Part shown: positions 26,675-39,100 of the stretch, piece after piece
How the letters are laid out: the number at the start of each line of letters is the position of its first letter
Position numbering within the stretch: position 1 is the stretch's first letter
Source: Terebella lapidaria
Lineage: Eukaryota > Annelida > Polychaeta > Terebellida > Terebellidae
Reading direction: 5' to 3'
Assembly: GCA_949152475.1 (NCBI GenBank)
Contig: OX424555.1
Coordinates: 14,712,868-14,776,867, forward strand
DNA: 64,000 nt
The notes under the pieces: model-generated
The model's input: the letters and a program-made list of their open reading frames with translations, nothing else
Told to the model about the DNA's origin: nothing
The model's database searches: none
Made by a program: the position numbers and the translations under genes

Positions 26675-28275
26675 AGGTTACCGACCCTATGGTCCGACAA
26701 CCTATTGCCGTCGTATTGCGTCCGTCGTCTGTACCCACTTTTCATAAAGAAAATGGGATAAGGGGTTATTTTTGGGGATAAGGGGTTTGCTGGAAATTTA
26801 GCACGTGAGAAGCCCTTTAACCTAAAATGTTAAAACCGTTCATATTTTTATCTTTAAAGTGTACGATCCTACCTTTATGAAAATTTGGGAAAAGATACCT
26901 CAAAAATAATTCAAGAAGGAAGTATTTTTTATTTTTTTTATTTTTCTCAAATTGGCGGCCATTTTCGTCCAAAAACGCTCAATTTTGAACTTTGGCGGCC
27001 ATTTTCTCAAAAACTGTCTGATCAGTTTTGAGATTTTTTTTTCAAAAGATTACTCTTATGTACCTTTGTGACGTGTACAAATCTTGTCGCCCTTGAATCA
27101 CCAGTCTCCGTGTGGCAGCTATATTGAATTTTTGACAGGGTGGCGAAAAAACTTTTTTTGGCCCAAATCGCAATAATATCCATTTTGGGCTATTTCTGGG
27201 GAAATTTTTTTTTCACCCTTTGAAAAACATTTTGGACGTAAATAGGAAGTCGTATATGGTATATGTCGTATATAATTTGACCTTCGATGACCGTGAAAGG
27301 TCAAAACAGACAATTTTTGGTCCAAAAAAAAATGCCCAAATTTGCCTCTACAGGTGAAATGCTTGTAGATAGAGGTTAAATTTGCATTACGAGCATATAG
27401 GAAGTCATATATGGAACAACTAATGATGACCTTGAGCTTGACCTGGGATGACCTTGAGTGCTAGATGTCTGACGTGAAATATGTAATTGCCCTTTGAGCC
27501 TAAAGTTGGAATCACTTTTAAAATCAGCCAAACTTAGCATTCTATTATGTCACGCAAACTTGAAAGTACATCTCGAGATAGTCGGGAATATATAGGAAAT
27601 ATGCACAGTTCGACAACAGACACTCAGAAAATTGCCGTTGATCGTGCATGAAAACAGTGGATAGAGAATGATCGGCCTGCTTACATTGCCGGTTGCCACA
27701 GTATCTAGACAAATACCAATGACGTCATCAGACTGTGTATAGAACTCGCCCAAAAGACGGGCCGCTTTTAGGGAAAAAAATGATGCAAATCTTGATTTGA
27801 AAACTCAATTTAAACACGTAATACACATTTTCAGAACCAAATTTGTACAATTTCTCATTCTATAGACAAAATAAAGCTATCCCAGAATGAATAAATTTTG
27901 TCAATTCTAAAAGTGATTATAGCTTTAAACAGTTACACATACATGTTAGGATTGTGTATAAGCTCATAAGAAGTCATGTATATATCGCACATCTTTTGAT
28001 TACTTTGAACTTGACCTTAAAGGCCAAATCTCAAAATCCTGCCTGACCTGACATGTGTAAATTGGCCCCTACAGACAACATACTTGTTGATAGAGCTTAT
28101 ATGTTTGTATTATGAACCCATCTAGAGTCGTATGCAGCATACCTAATTGTGACATTGAAGTTCACAAAGATGACTTTGAATGGTAAATCTCAAGGCCATA
28201 TATCACCTGCAATGTTTAAAACCAAAATTTCCGGTAACCTACATGTATCTTAGCCCTTGGGCTAATTTCTTTTTA
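26675..28275 (+). mobile_element. AGGTTACCG-ended repeat element (copy B)
   Basis: The left motif AGGTTACCG (26675-26683) and inverted CGGTAACCT (28232-28240) bound the element. The same AGCCCTTGGGCT hairpin follows at 28252-28263 as in copy A. The interior shares TCCGTGTGGCAGC, ATAGGAAGTCATATATGG and CTTGACCTGGGATGACC blocks. It is interrupted by a separate short element at about 27505-27925 that is absent from copy A. Confidence 0.65.
27505..27925. mobile_element. Short inverted-repeat insertion inside repeat copy B
   Basis: AATCACTTTTAAAAT (27510-27524) and inverted ATTCTAAAAGTGATT (27904-27918) bound about 410 bp that has no counterpart in copy A, where the flanking blocks are continuous. 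The core has no coding capacity. Confidence 0.6.
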
Positions 28276-31200
28276 GCAGCCGACAGCTGGTGGGAGCGCC
28301 ACGTCGCAAATGAGCAAAATTCAGCAAAGGAACCGATCATATGCTCTCATACAATGTAGTGTTTTAGGTCCGTGCAACAGAAATGACAAAAACCCTTGGG
28401 ACATGACTTTGACTGCTTATAGAAAGCAACAAGCAAACACAATTCTTTCAAACTCATGCTGAAACTTTTGTGTATTATTTTCTTGATCAGATGATATCAA
28501 ATACAGCATACAAAACATGTGGGGGATTGGAGGTTAGGACACGTCAATTTGTGCCATTTACACACAATTAAATAAAACAATTTACTTTCGGTGTCATTGA
28601 CTCGTCCGTATTACATACCAGATATATACATTAAACATAATCTAAAACAACAAAAATCACTACATTAACCCTCTGAACACAAATGTTGCACTTTTCTGAG
28701 AATGATTCATACAAAAAGTCATGTTTGACAGATCTTTTGGTTACCTAGAACTTTAGGTCAGACGCACCTTGAGTACTCATGTTTTTGTCTTACGGGTGAA
28801 ACCCCATGAAAACCTAGTTCAGGTTTGTAATAGTAGGCCTATATGGGAAACCGTATATCCTGTATTCATGGCAACATTGGCGTTTACTTCATACTACCTG
28901 GAGTTAAACTCAAAAGTACATGTACTTGGATGCACACCCGGTCGTATATAATGTTCATGACTTACCCCCATATAAGCCGGAATCCAAATCAAGTGTTTCG
29001 TGTAAAGTGTTGAATTCATGACTGTCGTTTCTTCGGACGATTTATATATGCCTATATCCATGATCATCTTCACTGACCCTAGTCATATGATCTCAAAATT
29101 GTCAGTTTATTATGCCATATATTAAGAGCTCAATAATGTTGCATCTCAATTCCATCTGGCGTTTAGTTCAAAGTCCCGAAAGATTAAACTTGAATCATAC
29201 TAGATTCTCATAGAGCGAAACCTAAGCTCCACCCAAACCATTCTTCTCTTGACGACAATTCACACATGTTGAGCTAGATATAACCTTGAGTTTCATCACT
29301 TAAGGCAAAGATCATATTCAACGAATATGATCTTTGCTTAAGATCATCGGAAGTCAAATTCTGGAGGACATTAAAATATATGATTCCCTACACACTCAGT
29401 TGCTCACAGCACAGACCCTTTTTATATGAGAAACTATCTTCAAGAACTTTCAAATTTTGGTAGTAGGCATAACATCACTTGAACTGGAACACACAATGTC
29501 ATATGCATGGACTGATACACACAAGGTAATTGACCAACGCATTTGAAACAATTGCAGATGGAGCTTAGGTTTGATTTCTGAGCATATGGAAAATCATATA
29601 GTATGGCACAGTTATATATGGTACAGCTTTTCGTGGCCTTGAATTTGCCCGAAGACGACCTTGGGTAATAATTGTCAAGATCACTCCTGAAACATGTAAA
29701 TTGGTCGCTACAAACATTTCTAGATAAAGGTTTGTATTATGAACAAATCATTATAGGCACACATACTGTGTATATTGTATACTGTATGCATGGTAAATCT
29801 TTTAGTCATGTACATGTAATTTTCATCGGTAACCTTCCTCGGACCTTGGGCCATTTTCACCTATTTGATTTATTCATTTCCTAAATAAGCTGTAGTACAT
29901 CTGTACATATGGGATGCTTTTTACAAGCTAAAACAAACTATACACATACGTGTAAACAGAAATACATATATATGTAACGAGATGTTATGTAGTAGTGTAC
30001 ATGTATTTCTGGTAAATATCGTACCTACAGCATGTGAATCATGTCGAATAGTTCAGGTTAACTTTGCAAAAAAAAATCTTGGTTTCTTCCTGCTAAAAAA
30101 TACAATATTAATATGTGTTATAGTCTGCAGGATACCGTAAGTGCGAGGATTCAGACATCTCGATATCTAGGTATATAGGCCGATAACAATGAACCTTTCT
30201 CTACATGTACCTTGCACGAGTTTTTATTTGTAGGCTACAGTTCGTGATATTGTTTGCTTGTCTTGCAAAAACGTGACATTTTCCCAACAATATCTAGCAT
30301 TACGTAGATATGAACTGAATACACCTATTATACTTCTCTGGACGGACGTTTCCATTGTACAGCCTGTGCAGGAAACTCGCTTATATGTGTTTACTTTGCA
30401 AGCCTTCATACAACACTCGATGAGGCCTGGTAGTCCGACGTACGGTTAATCAATTGTGATCGAGTTCTTGTATAACGATCCAGACATCTTGGCTATATTC
30501 CGTGAGCACACAGTCATGTACGTACAGTATTGAGCAAGTCTTGAGTGACCGACGACTGAAGGTACAGTACGACAAGTAATTAGAACTTTATTCCAGCGAC
30601 CTCATGGGGTAAGCTATGTTGTTGTTTCAATGTATCTACACCTTGTACATACAGTAAGCGCGTGGTTATATTTGGACATGACATCATTGTTGGATAATTT
30701 TGTGCATGCACATTTATTGCACAAGTTACAGCTCTTTCAATGGCTAATGGTAGTTTTTGAGCTATTTGCTCTTCCGATTTCAACCTTTTCGTTTGGCTTC
30801 TCTATCTCCTATGATTATCTTCTTATTACACATGTAGAAATAAATTGTATATGTCTATTGACAAATAAAATATATAGTTAAACATGCATAACATCTACAT
30901 TTCCTACTTAATTAATTTGATAAGATACATATGTATCCAGAATCCATGCAGGAGTATCACAACGCCTGCTGATGTGAAGTTAGACCTGCCGTGACGTGTG
31001 CTTGTGTGCTCAGCCTTCAGTTCAGGGTCGGTGGCTTTACTAGTTAGTATCTGTGTATTTACCTCACCAGCCAAGGCCTTGTGAATCATGGCCCTGTTAT
31101 AGCAAGACTTATCGACCAAATTTCAAGTGAACACGAGGACTCGAGCATTGAGGCAACATTAGCGTATGCTGTCGAGCCGGGTGGTATCTGGACGAAAAAA

Positions 31201-31300
31201 ACAATCTTTTATTATTGTCCATCCAAATGAATCCACGAGTCAACGATATCTGCTGAGTATTCTCATCTATATTGACTCGGATAAGCGCATTTAGTGTCCT
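28276..31300. other. Intergenic region upstream of ankyrin-SOCS gene 1
   Basis: About 3 kb without a supported gene. It holds a fragment of the AGGTTACCG family at roughly 29560-29860 (it ends CGGTAACCTTCCTCGGACCTTGGGCC) and a short perfect hairpin at 29305-29337. Promoter and 5' exon(s) of the downstream gene probably lie here or just after, but I cannot place them. Confidence 0.4.
29305..29337. repeat. Perfect 15-bp hairpin
   Basis: GCAAAGATCATATTC, loop AAC, then its exact inverse. Confidence 0.85.
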
Positions 31301-31623
31301 TTGTCATCAATCGGTGGAGGCTTTTACAGGGACAGGAAATCACATGCAATGGCGGTATTTATCGTACATGTGAATGGATGTGAAGCGTTCAAATAAGATT
31401 CAAAAGACATGTGTAAGCTTACATATTGACAGTATGGCAGCAATTCAAACAATGGCAATGTTTCGATAAGCGTGTAAATTTCCTTATTTTCAGCTCAATA
31501 TTAAGCACATACGAGTACACGACGTGTGCGAGGCTGTCATCCTATAGTAGTAACAATATCATAGTCCATTCACATCCCGGTGTCGGTTTGTTGCAGAAGC
31601 CGGCTGCGGTGTCGGACGGGGCG

Positions 31624-33327
31624 ATGTACCGTCGGCAGTACAAGCCCCACGCCAAGGAGCGAGAGGAGCTCGGAATACTCGGCAAGACCATCCAGCCCAA
31701 GCGTCAGACCCCCACCAAATGGACCGTCGATCCATACTTCGTCAACGAACAGCAGAGGACCCACCTGCATCTCGGGGTGCTCAAGTACTGTGTAGACGAC
31801 AAACTGTTCGAGGCCGCTGTGAAAGCAGGCTGTGACATCAACGCACAGGACGAAATGAACTACTCACCACTGCACTACGCTGCCGAGAAGGGTCTGGTCA
31901 CCTGCGTGGACAAGTTGATCAAGAAATCTGCACTTCTAGACAAGTTCGGCAGCAACAATCTGACGCCTCTGATGCTGGCCTGTAGAAATGGACACCCGAC
32001 GGTGGTCAAGTCACTGGTTAAAGCTGGAGCAAACGTGAATCTGACCAACACGAAAGGAGAACTGGCCTTACACTTCAGTTGCGGCAGTGCCCATCAGGAG
32101 TGTGTGGAGATTCTGCTCAAGTATAAGTCCAAGATCAACTACCCAGACAACGAAGGCAATACGCCTTTGACTCTGGCTTGTCGTTCGGCTAATGTAAAGA
32201 TCGTACAGGCTCTGGTAGAGAAGGGTGTACGCGCCGACAAGGAGGATAGTATGGGGCGCACTCCTCTACACTGGGCCGTCTTGGCAGGCAACAAGGACAT
32301 GGTGCGACTGTTGCTAGACCAGGACATCATGCTAGATGTCATGGACAAACAGTTCTCAACGGCATTCCTCTATTCCATCTGCACGGACAAGCCAGACATC
32401 TTGCAGATGTTACTGGATGCCGGCTGTGACAGGAGTACGATTGACGGACTCAACGGCACGGCGTTGGCTCTGGCCTCACTGAAGGGCTTCAGTGGCTGTG
32501 TACAGACTCTGCTCAATGCTGGGGAAGATCCCAATGAGTTCGGGTACTTTGGTATGACAGCTTTGATGGCGGCAGTGTATGAATCTCGATGTGAAGTGAC
32601 AGAAATCCTGTTGAAAGGTGGTGCTGATCCTTCTATCGTCAGTAGGATGGGATTCACGCCACTGCTGGCCAATCTCTGCTGCCTGAGACCTCACAACGCC
32701 GCGGCACGACACAAGCAGGCCGTCCTCTTGCTCCAGTACGGCTCCGACATCAACTTCCGCATGGACTCAGCTGCCGTCTTCACCACAATCACTAACGGGA
32801 AGAACTGTCCCATGTCTTTTGCGATTTCCAGTGGTTATGTTTCTCTTGTAAAAATCTTCCTATACGCAGGCAGTGATATCAAGTGCTCTGAAATACGAGA
32901 ATTCATCAAAATTGATAATACTGAAGCATTCTATGACTTGAAGACACTTTTAGGACCCATCAAAGAATACCGTAAAAATCCCATTCCTCTACAGCATGTC
33001 TGTCGTCTCACTATCAGAAATGCCCTTAGCAAGTCCGGCACCATCAAGAAACACGTAGACCAGCTGCCCATAGCTCCCGCTCTCAAGAACTACCTGAACT
33101 TCAGTGACTTGATGCAGATTGAGCCGGAGTATGCCTCCAACGAGTCGCGGATGCTTGACTATCTGATGCAGTTCATCTCAGTGAAGGCGTGTGGCCTCCG
33201 TTCTCTGAGGGGCTCGTACCTGTATGACACTATCCAGGAGCCTGTGCTACGGGCTCAGGGTGGAGCTCCGTGTGACTGTGATGTCTGCGAGCGGATCCGC
33301 GCCAGATCCGCCGCCATGGTCATGTAG
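31624..33327 (+). CDS. Ankyrin repeat and SOCS box protein, paralogue 1
   Basis: Predicted substrate adaptor of a Cullin-5/Elongin B-C ubiquitin ligase. The ankyrin repeats bind substrate and the SOCS box binds Elongin C and Cullin-5. The 567-aa frame from MYRRQYKPH has about ten ankyrin repeats (about residues 45-400), for example NNLTPLMLACRNGHPTVVKS and MGRTPLHWAVLAGNKDMVRL. A SOCS box follows (about 455-495): PLQHVCRLTI with the BC-box cysteine, then the LPIAPALKNYL Cullin-5 segment. The frame is open further upstream to 31426, but that part reads like intron. A good acceptor (TTTGTTGCAG, ending 31596) lies 27 nt before this ATG and in frame, so a few N-terminal residues may come from an upstream exon that I did not find. 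No intron interrupts the rest. The exact ASB subfamily is not assigned. Confidence 0.85.
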   Translation: MYRRQYKPHAKEREELGILGKTIQPKRQTPTKWTVDPYFVNEQQRTHLHLGVLKYCVDDKLFEAAVKAGCDINAQDEMNYSPLHYAAEKGLVTCVDKLIKKSALLDKFGSNNLTPLMLACRNGHPTVVKSLVKAGANVNLTNTKGELALHFSCGSAHQECVEILLKYKSKINYPDNEGNTPLTLACRSANVKIVQALVEKGVRADKEDSMGRTPLHWAVLAGNKDMVRLLLDQDIMLDVMDKQFSTAFLYSICTDKPDILQMLLDAGCDRSTIDGLNGTALALASLKGFSGCVQTLLNAGEDPNEFGYFGMTALMAAVYESRCEVTEILLKGGADPSIVSRMGFTPLLANLCCLRPHNAAARHKQAVLLLQYGSDINFRMDSAAVFTTITNGKNCPMSFAISSGYVSLVKIFLYAGSDIKCSEIREFIKIDNTEAFYDLKTLLGPIKEYRKNPIPLQHVCRLTIRNALSKSGTIKKHVDQLPIAPALKNYLNFSDLMQIEPEYASNESRMLDYLMQFISVKACGLRSLRGSYLYDTIQEPVLRAQGGAPCDCDVCERIRARSAAMVM

Positions 33328-33710
33328 TCAGGGCTAGGCGTGTAATCATATTGATGACTCCTGGAGTCAATTCAACTAGAAGACGGGGACCTTGTATGTA
33401 ATATAAATCAGTTCGGTGTTTTCCGACTACCATCTGGAATGCAATTAAGTGATGATCTGCTGGATTTTGTTGAGTAAATGTATGATCATACAATACACAG
33501 ACTACAATGTTGTATTTGATTCCACGAGAATTGGTAATCAATTGGTAATAAATGATCATGAATGATTGTGTGAATCTAGGTACTATTATCTCATTCCGGT
33601 GATTCTTCATGTACTTAAGTATGAGAGATTAGGCAGACAGATAAAATTATGTCAAATGAATTGAAGTTAGAGAAAGGCATGTACTAAAATCTTCTTGTGC
33701 ATATTGTGTC

Positions 33711-33716
33711 AATAAA
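33711..33716 (+). terminator. Poly(A) signal of ankyrin-SOCS gene 1
   Basis: AATAAA about 385 bp downstream of the stop codon, before the Helentron-like element begins. Confidence 0.5.
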
Positions 33717-33899
33717 GGCGACTCTGAGAAACGAAACACGGAAAATTACTGATGTTGTCCTGAAGATCTACATTGTGCATATGTATCCAATTAGACGGCA
33801 AGGCCGTGGTCACTCATACGATGTGTTATGAAATAGTGGTTTCTATACACACGTTAACATGTAAATGCATGTGAGTACAAATGATTGATGGTGTTATAA

Positions 33900-35113
33900 T
33901 TAAGGCATTTCGGCAGAAATGCCTTTATGGTTTTAGCAGAATTTTTTTCTTTTTCTTTTTTTTTTCTTTTTTTTTCTTCTTCCGCCACTTTTGGTTTCCG
34001 GACGATAACTTTAGATTGCCTTGACGGATCCTCGTCAAATTTTCACCACAAGTCAGAAATGATATGTGGAAGAACCCTATTCTTTTTGAGCCGGATCCGA
34101 GGTCCGTGAGGTCCGTGAGGATGAAATCAAGGCTAATTTTGAGACTTGGTTTCCGGACGATAACTGGAAAAATATTTACGCAATAGTTGCAGAACTCTGC
34201 ATGGAGGTTCATATGCCACCAGGGAAGAATCCTATTGATTTTGGGATCGATCCGTCAAACGACCTTTGACCTAGAGGTCGAAATAATTTTTTGCTGATTC
34301 ATCTTTGAGGCTTCCTGCATATCTCAGAAACCGTGCATCGTAGAGCGAAACGGACGTTATTTTCGGACTCGTCGCCCTAGACAATAATGTCTAAGGGGTA
34401 TTATGGATGAACTTTGACCTTGACCCGAAATTTTTTTGCCGAGCCGGCATTTTTCGTTTTCGTCGATATCTCGGAAACGGTGTGTCGTAGAGCGAAACGG
34501 ATGTTATTTTCGGACTCGTCGCCCTAGACAAACATGTCTAAGGGGTATTATGGATGAACTTTGACCTTGACCCGAAATTTTCTTGCCGAGTCGGCATTTT
34601 TCGTTTTCGTCGATATCTCGGGAACGGTGTGTCGTAGAGCGAAATGGACGTTATTTTCGGACCCGTCGCCCTAGACAAACATGTCTTTAGGGTATTATGG
34701 ATGAACTTTCACCTTGACATGAAAATTTTTTGCCGAGTCGGCATTTTTCGTTTTCGTCGATATCTCGGAAACGGTGTGTCGTAGAGCGAAACGGACGTTA
34801 TTTTCTTACTCGTCGCCCTAGACAAACATGTCTAATGGGTATTATGGATGAACTTTGACCTTGACCCGAAATGTTTTTGCCGAGTCAGCATTTTTCGTTT
34901 TCGTCGATATCTCGGGAACGGTGTGTCGTAGAGCGAAACGGACGTTATTTTCGGACTCGTCGCCCTAGACAAACATGTCTAAGGGGTATTATTTTAACGG
35001 TAAATTTTTTTTGCGGAGTCGACATTTTTCATTTTCGTCGATATCTAGTATATATTATAAATTAATCATCACACCGAAATGCCTCCAAGGCATCTTTAGG
35101 CCTTGACGTCTAG
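33900..35113 (+). mobile_element. Helentron-like non-autonomous element 1, with 147-bp monomers
   Basis: The left end TTAAGGCATTTCGGC forms a palindrome with GAAATGCC. A T-rich tract and a unique block containing GGTTTCCGGACGATAACT follow. About five tandem monomers come next (34300-35045), with a period of exactly 147 bp between successive GTCGCCCTAG marks. The right end has CCGAAATGCC (inverted to the left motif), a small ATGCCT/AGGCAT hairpin and GACGTCTAG, finishing at CTAG (35110-35113) followed by T. Subterminal inverted repeats, a 3' hairpin, a CTAG end and no obvious target duplication fit a Helitron/Helentron-associated element. No Rep/helicase gene is present. Confidence 0.7.
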
Positions 35114-35151
35114 TTATACACGTGTACGTGATTGTTTGATTAGCTTCTGCC

Positions 35152-35208
35152 CATAGAAGCGTCTAAATTTCCAGAATTAAGGCTTCTGGAAATTTAGACG
35201 CTTCTATG
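35152..35208. repeat. Perfect 25-bp hairpin
   Basis: Arms 35152-35176 and 35184-35208 are exact inverse copies (starting CATAGAAGCGTCTAAATTTC), with a 7-base loop TTAAGGC. It begins 38 bp beyond the CTAG end of the adjacent Helentron-like element. Confidence 0.95.
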
Positions 35209-36188
35209 TTACATTTACACACATGATACACGTACAGTATGTTCGTGTGTAGAGCTACACGTAAGCCTATATACATGTACGTTGTATGGGCCAGTGGGGG
35301 GTTACGGGGTGTCAGGAACTCATTTGTGTAGATAGCCTACTGATACGAGCCTGTGTTTTTCGGGCCATGTCGTCATTGCAGGTAGTCATTCCCCTGCATA
35401 AGTTATATCCGTCAAACGTTATTGATACGCATGTATTTCGTGATAATCAATAAATCGCTCGATCACAAAAATCGGTGCTCGTTGTTTGTCCATCTGGTAC
35501 AAAGACCTCGCTATAGCATACGATAAATATGCTCGTGTGACGTATCTATCACACCACGTTACTCGGGCTGTCATTGTCACAATGACGAAGCAGTTTTTGA
35601 TATGCCCTCGTACATTGAATGTCTTGTATGTATACGATGGACTGAGTTCGACATATCAGCTGCATTTTTGCCCCCTTGCAAAGGCCACCAAAGACTGCTG
35701 CATGGGTATAGCACGCAATGTTGCCATGCGCCAGCTGGTGAATCTTGTGGGTCATCCCCAATCAATACATGTATAACCCAGAACCCTGTGTGCTCAGTAT
35801 TCAGTGATAGCAGACCCAGCATAGAAGCACAAAACAGTTCTTTGTGTAAAGACTGAGCATGGAATAGTTGTAGCCACTTTTAAAGTGCAATTATATCACT
35901 GTACATGATTAGGAAATATGCAATAAAAACTTCCGTGTTCATCTATTGTTTCTGATCGGAAGGACCTGCATGTATAGGCCCGCTTAGGTGCACTTTCAGT
36001 TCAAACAGCCATACATGTGATTAGAAATGTATGATGCGCATAGAGAACTCCGTGCATTCAGTCATAATATGTGGTACAGTACTCGGGAGGACTACCACAT
36101 CGATCTATGTCAGCTTCAACAGCAGGAAGTCTAAAGCTGAACTGTTTCACTAAATCAACACGCTGATATTTCGCTTAATTGAGCAAAC
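35209..36188. other. Region upstream of ankyrin-SOCS gene 2
   Basis: No supported gene. It presumably includes the promoter and 5' UTR of gene 2; no TATA box or start site could be fixed. Confidence 0.35.
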
Positions 36189-39100
36189 ATGGACGGAAAA
36201 GGTCACAGCAGCAAGAAAAAACACGACATACGAGATCATGGTATGTACCTGTCATAATCTGTCTATAAGGCGAGTACTCGGTAACGTAATACGTCCAATT
36301 GGAACAAGCCTATATATATCCTGATCCTTCACATTTTAGTGTGGTGGTGAAGGTATAATGGCGTTGAAGGTATAATGATAAGCTGGTGCAACAAAATAAG
36401 TTGCATTAAAAATTATACTGTAGTAACAAATGATTTCATTAAAAATATACGTGTAACTGATACATGTAATATAACCAAGAACATTTCCACACAGCTATGT
36501 ATACATGTTCAATGTTTTTCCTGTGATGTTAGGGTCTGGAGATAGGCCGCCGTGCATCCTCTTCAATATTAATATACATGTAACCAGGCACGCCAGCATT
36601 GCAATGCATGGACATTTATCATTCGAACATTCAGCCTCCGACGAAAAATATTAGAGCTAACAAATATTATTACCTGGCGAGATACCAAGCTGGTCACCTT
36701 GAAAATTTCAAAGAAAACACACGCGACAAGTAAATATAAAAGTTCAGGCGTTGCAAAGATGTATGAGTTTGTTTTTCCTGTCATCACGTGTACATACATG
36801 TGACGCTCCAGCGTAAAACCCCCCGCCGAGCGGCATTTTCTCAAATGACGTAAAAACGCGGAAAAACGTCAGCATTTAAAAATGGCGGGAATAAGAAATT
36901 TTCCACGTGGTTTCTGTTTCTGTTGAGACAGTCCCTTTTGTTTTAGCGGGGTTTTGAGACTCTCCCTGCGCAATTAGGATGCGCAGTCGTTTGTTTTCGG
37001 GTGCCGGCAAGTGCTGTGGATTGTGACATGGATCAATTGGTGAAAAAAGTGAGAAAAACAGGTACAAAATCGACGAAAATCGTTCACCAATTGTTAGAAT
37101 TCGATTCATTGGAAAGCGAGGATGACATAGACAGTGTTTTATTCAGTTCCCGGGCTACAGAAAATGTTTTTGTGGAGGAAACTGTCGACGCACTGCCAGC
37201 ACTAGCAGCAGGTTCTTCCGTGGCTCACGTGAGCGACCTTGTTGCTGCACCCGTTGACCCGTGTCAGGCCAACACACCACATCGACCCCCCACCCAGGAT
37301 CCGAACGAGGGGGTGGTTGCTGAGCATGGACAGCCAGCGCAGGTGCCTACTTTGCCATTGACCTCTGCGGTTCACGACGTTCCTGTTGTACCAGGCCCGC
37401 ACGACTTGACCGAGCGTGGTTATTTGGATGTTTTCCTGGAGCGTGGATGTGGTTGTTCGTCGGGACCGGGAAATTCCCCCTGTTGTCAACAGTTCTCGAG
37501 ACAGTTCGTGGAGAAGCAGCGTAACCAGTAAGTTTGCCATGAACATTCAATTTCTTGTCTGATAAATGTGTGGACATTTACTAGTAACAGATATTCTGTA
37601 TGTGGCCAATGTGGGCAAGTAGGCCTAGATAGAAAAAATATAGCATTCTCAAAATAACTATATTCTTGTTGAGTTATTTAGATTTGGATATATTCAGTTT
37701 CAGATCTAACAATATTTATTTACAACGTTCGCAACCACCATTCGCATGTAGGCTATTGACAATTGTGGGGAGTCGGATTGAATGTTTTTTTCAATCTATA
37801 ATTTTTTGTATATTCATTTGAATGGAGATCTGTTACGCTTGTTTTGTATTGATCGTATCTGTATATAATTTGCAGGTGCCATGAGCTTTCCAAGGCGGAA
37901 TTGGACATGGCCCTATCGGAAATTTTGAGGCTCATCGCAGACAGCGCGAGTTCGTTGACAGTTACGCGGCCCACAGCAAAGATCGAGGCAGGGGGAAGCA
38001 CAGCAAATCATCTGTTTACCAATTCCGTCCATGTACCAAGTTCTTCTTCGCTGATCTTCAGGTAACAAATTAGTTATTTGTCTACTATAGTAATTGTTTG
38101 GCTGGTAAAATGGAAATTAGATGCACTGAGAAAGAAATGATTTCGAGTATAAATATCCACATGCATAAATATTTACAAATTTTTTGTACCATATATATAC
38201 AAATGTACTGTGTAAACAGTAACTTACTAAGGTAAAAAAATTTAGATTTTCATTTTCTTTGAAGCGCGCTATGTTGTTTTCTGCTGAGTACACAACATCA
38301 TTCAGTCAGCAGTGTGTGAGATATATATATAATCTGTATTATTATTGAAGATCTTGTGCTAGATAACTAGACAAGTGATATCAAAACCAATACTTATTTC
38401 AGCTCTGCAAGAAGACGTTTGCCTTCCTGCACACAGTTGGCGAGGACAGATTGGATGCTCTGAGGAAGCACCACGAGGAGCATGGCCTTGTTCCTCGCAC
38501 ACATGGCAACACTGGCAAGAAGAATGCTGGTCGTGTCATTTCTAGTGCGGAAACCGTCGATATTGTCAACTTTTTGACAAAGTTGGCTGAGACAGTCGCC
38601 ATCCCGTTACCAGGCCGCCTTCCGCAGCACAGGGATTTCCGGGTGATGAAGCTCCCCTCAGACATGACCAAAGCTTCTGTGTACACATTGTACAGCACCA
38701 GATGTCAGGAGGCGGACAAGCTGCCAGTCGGAAGGACTGCTTTCTTCGCCATTTGGGACCAGCATGTACCCTTCATAGCAGCCATGAAGCCATCCAGTGA
38801 CCTGTGCCCCACTTGCCATGACAACAACACTGCTGTGTTGCGTGCGAAGTAAGTACTTAGTATAAAATTCATTGTCAGCCAGTATCATTGATAACACAAT
38901 GTAATCTTCATGAACTAGTACCTTATAATCAAACATTTCTCCCCATTTATTCAAAATGTTATCCATATTGTCATTTCATTCAGAGCTATGCCTGAAGGTC
39001 TTCAGAATGAGAAGCTGCGTATCGCCCAGGAACACCTACGTCAGGCAGCTACTCAGCGCTCCCACTACCAGCAGCAGTGTGATGAGAGCAAGCAGGAGTT

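Noticed and set aside
31426-31623. N-terminal extension of ankyrin-SOCS protein 1 up to the first upstream ATG
   Set aside because: The extension reads like intron (T-rich tracts and two acceptor-like sites), while homology with paralogue 2 begins only just before MYRR.
34300-35045. 147-bp period as a designed nucleosome-positioning array
   Set aside because: The match to nucleosome core length is striking but can be chance. The sequence alone does not support a positioning role.
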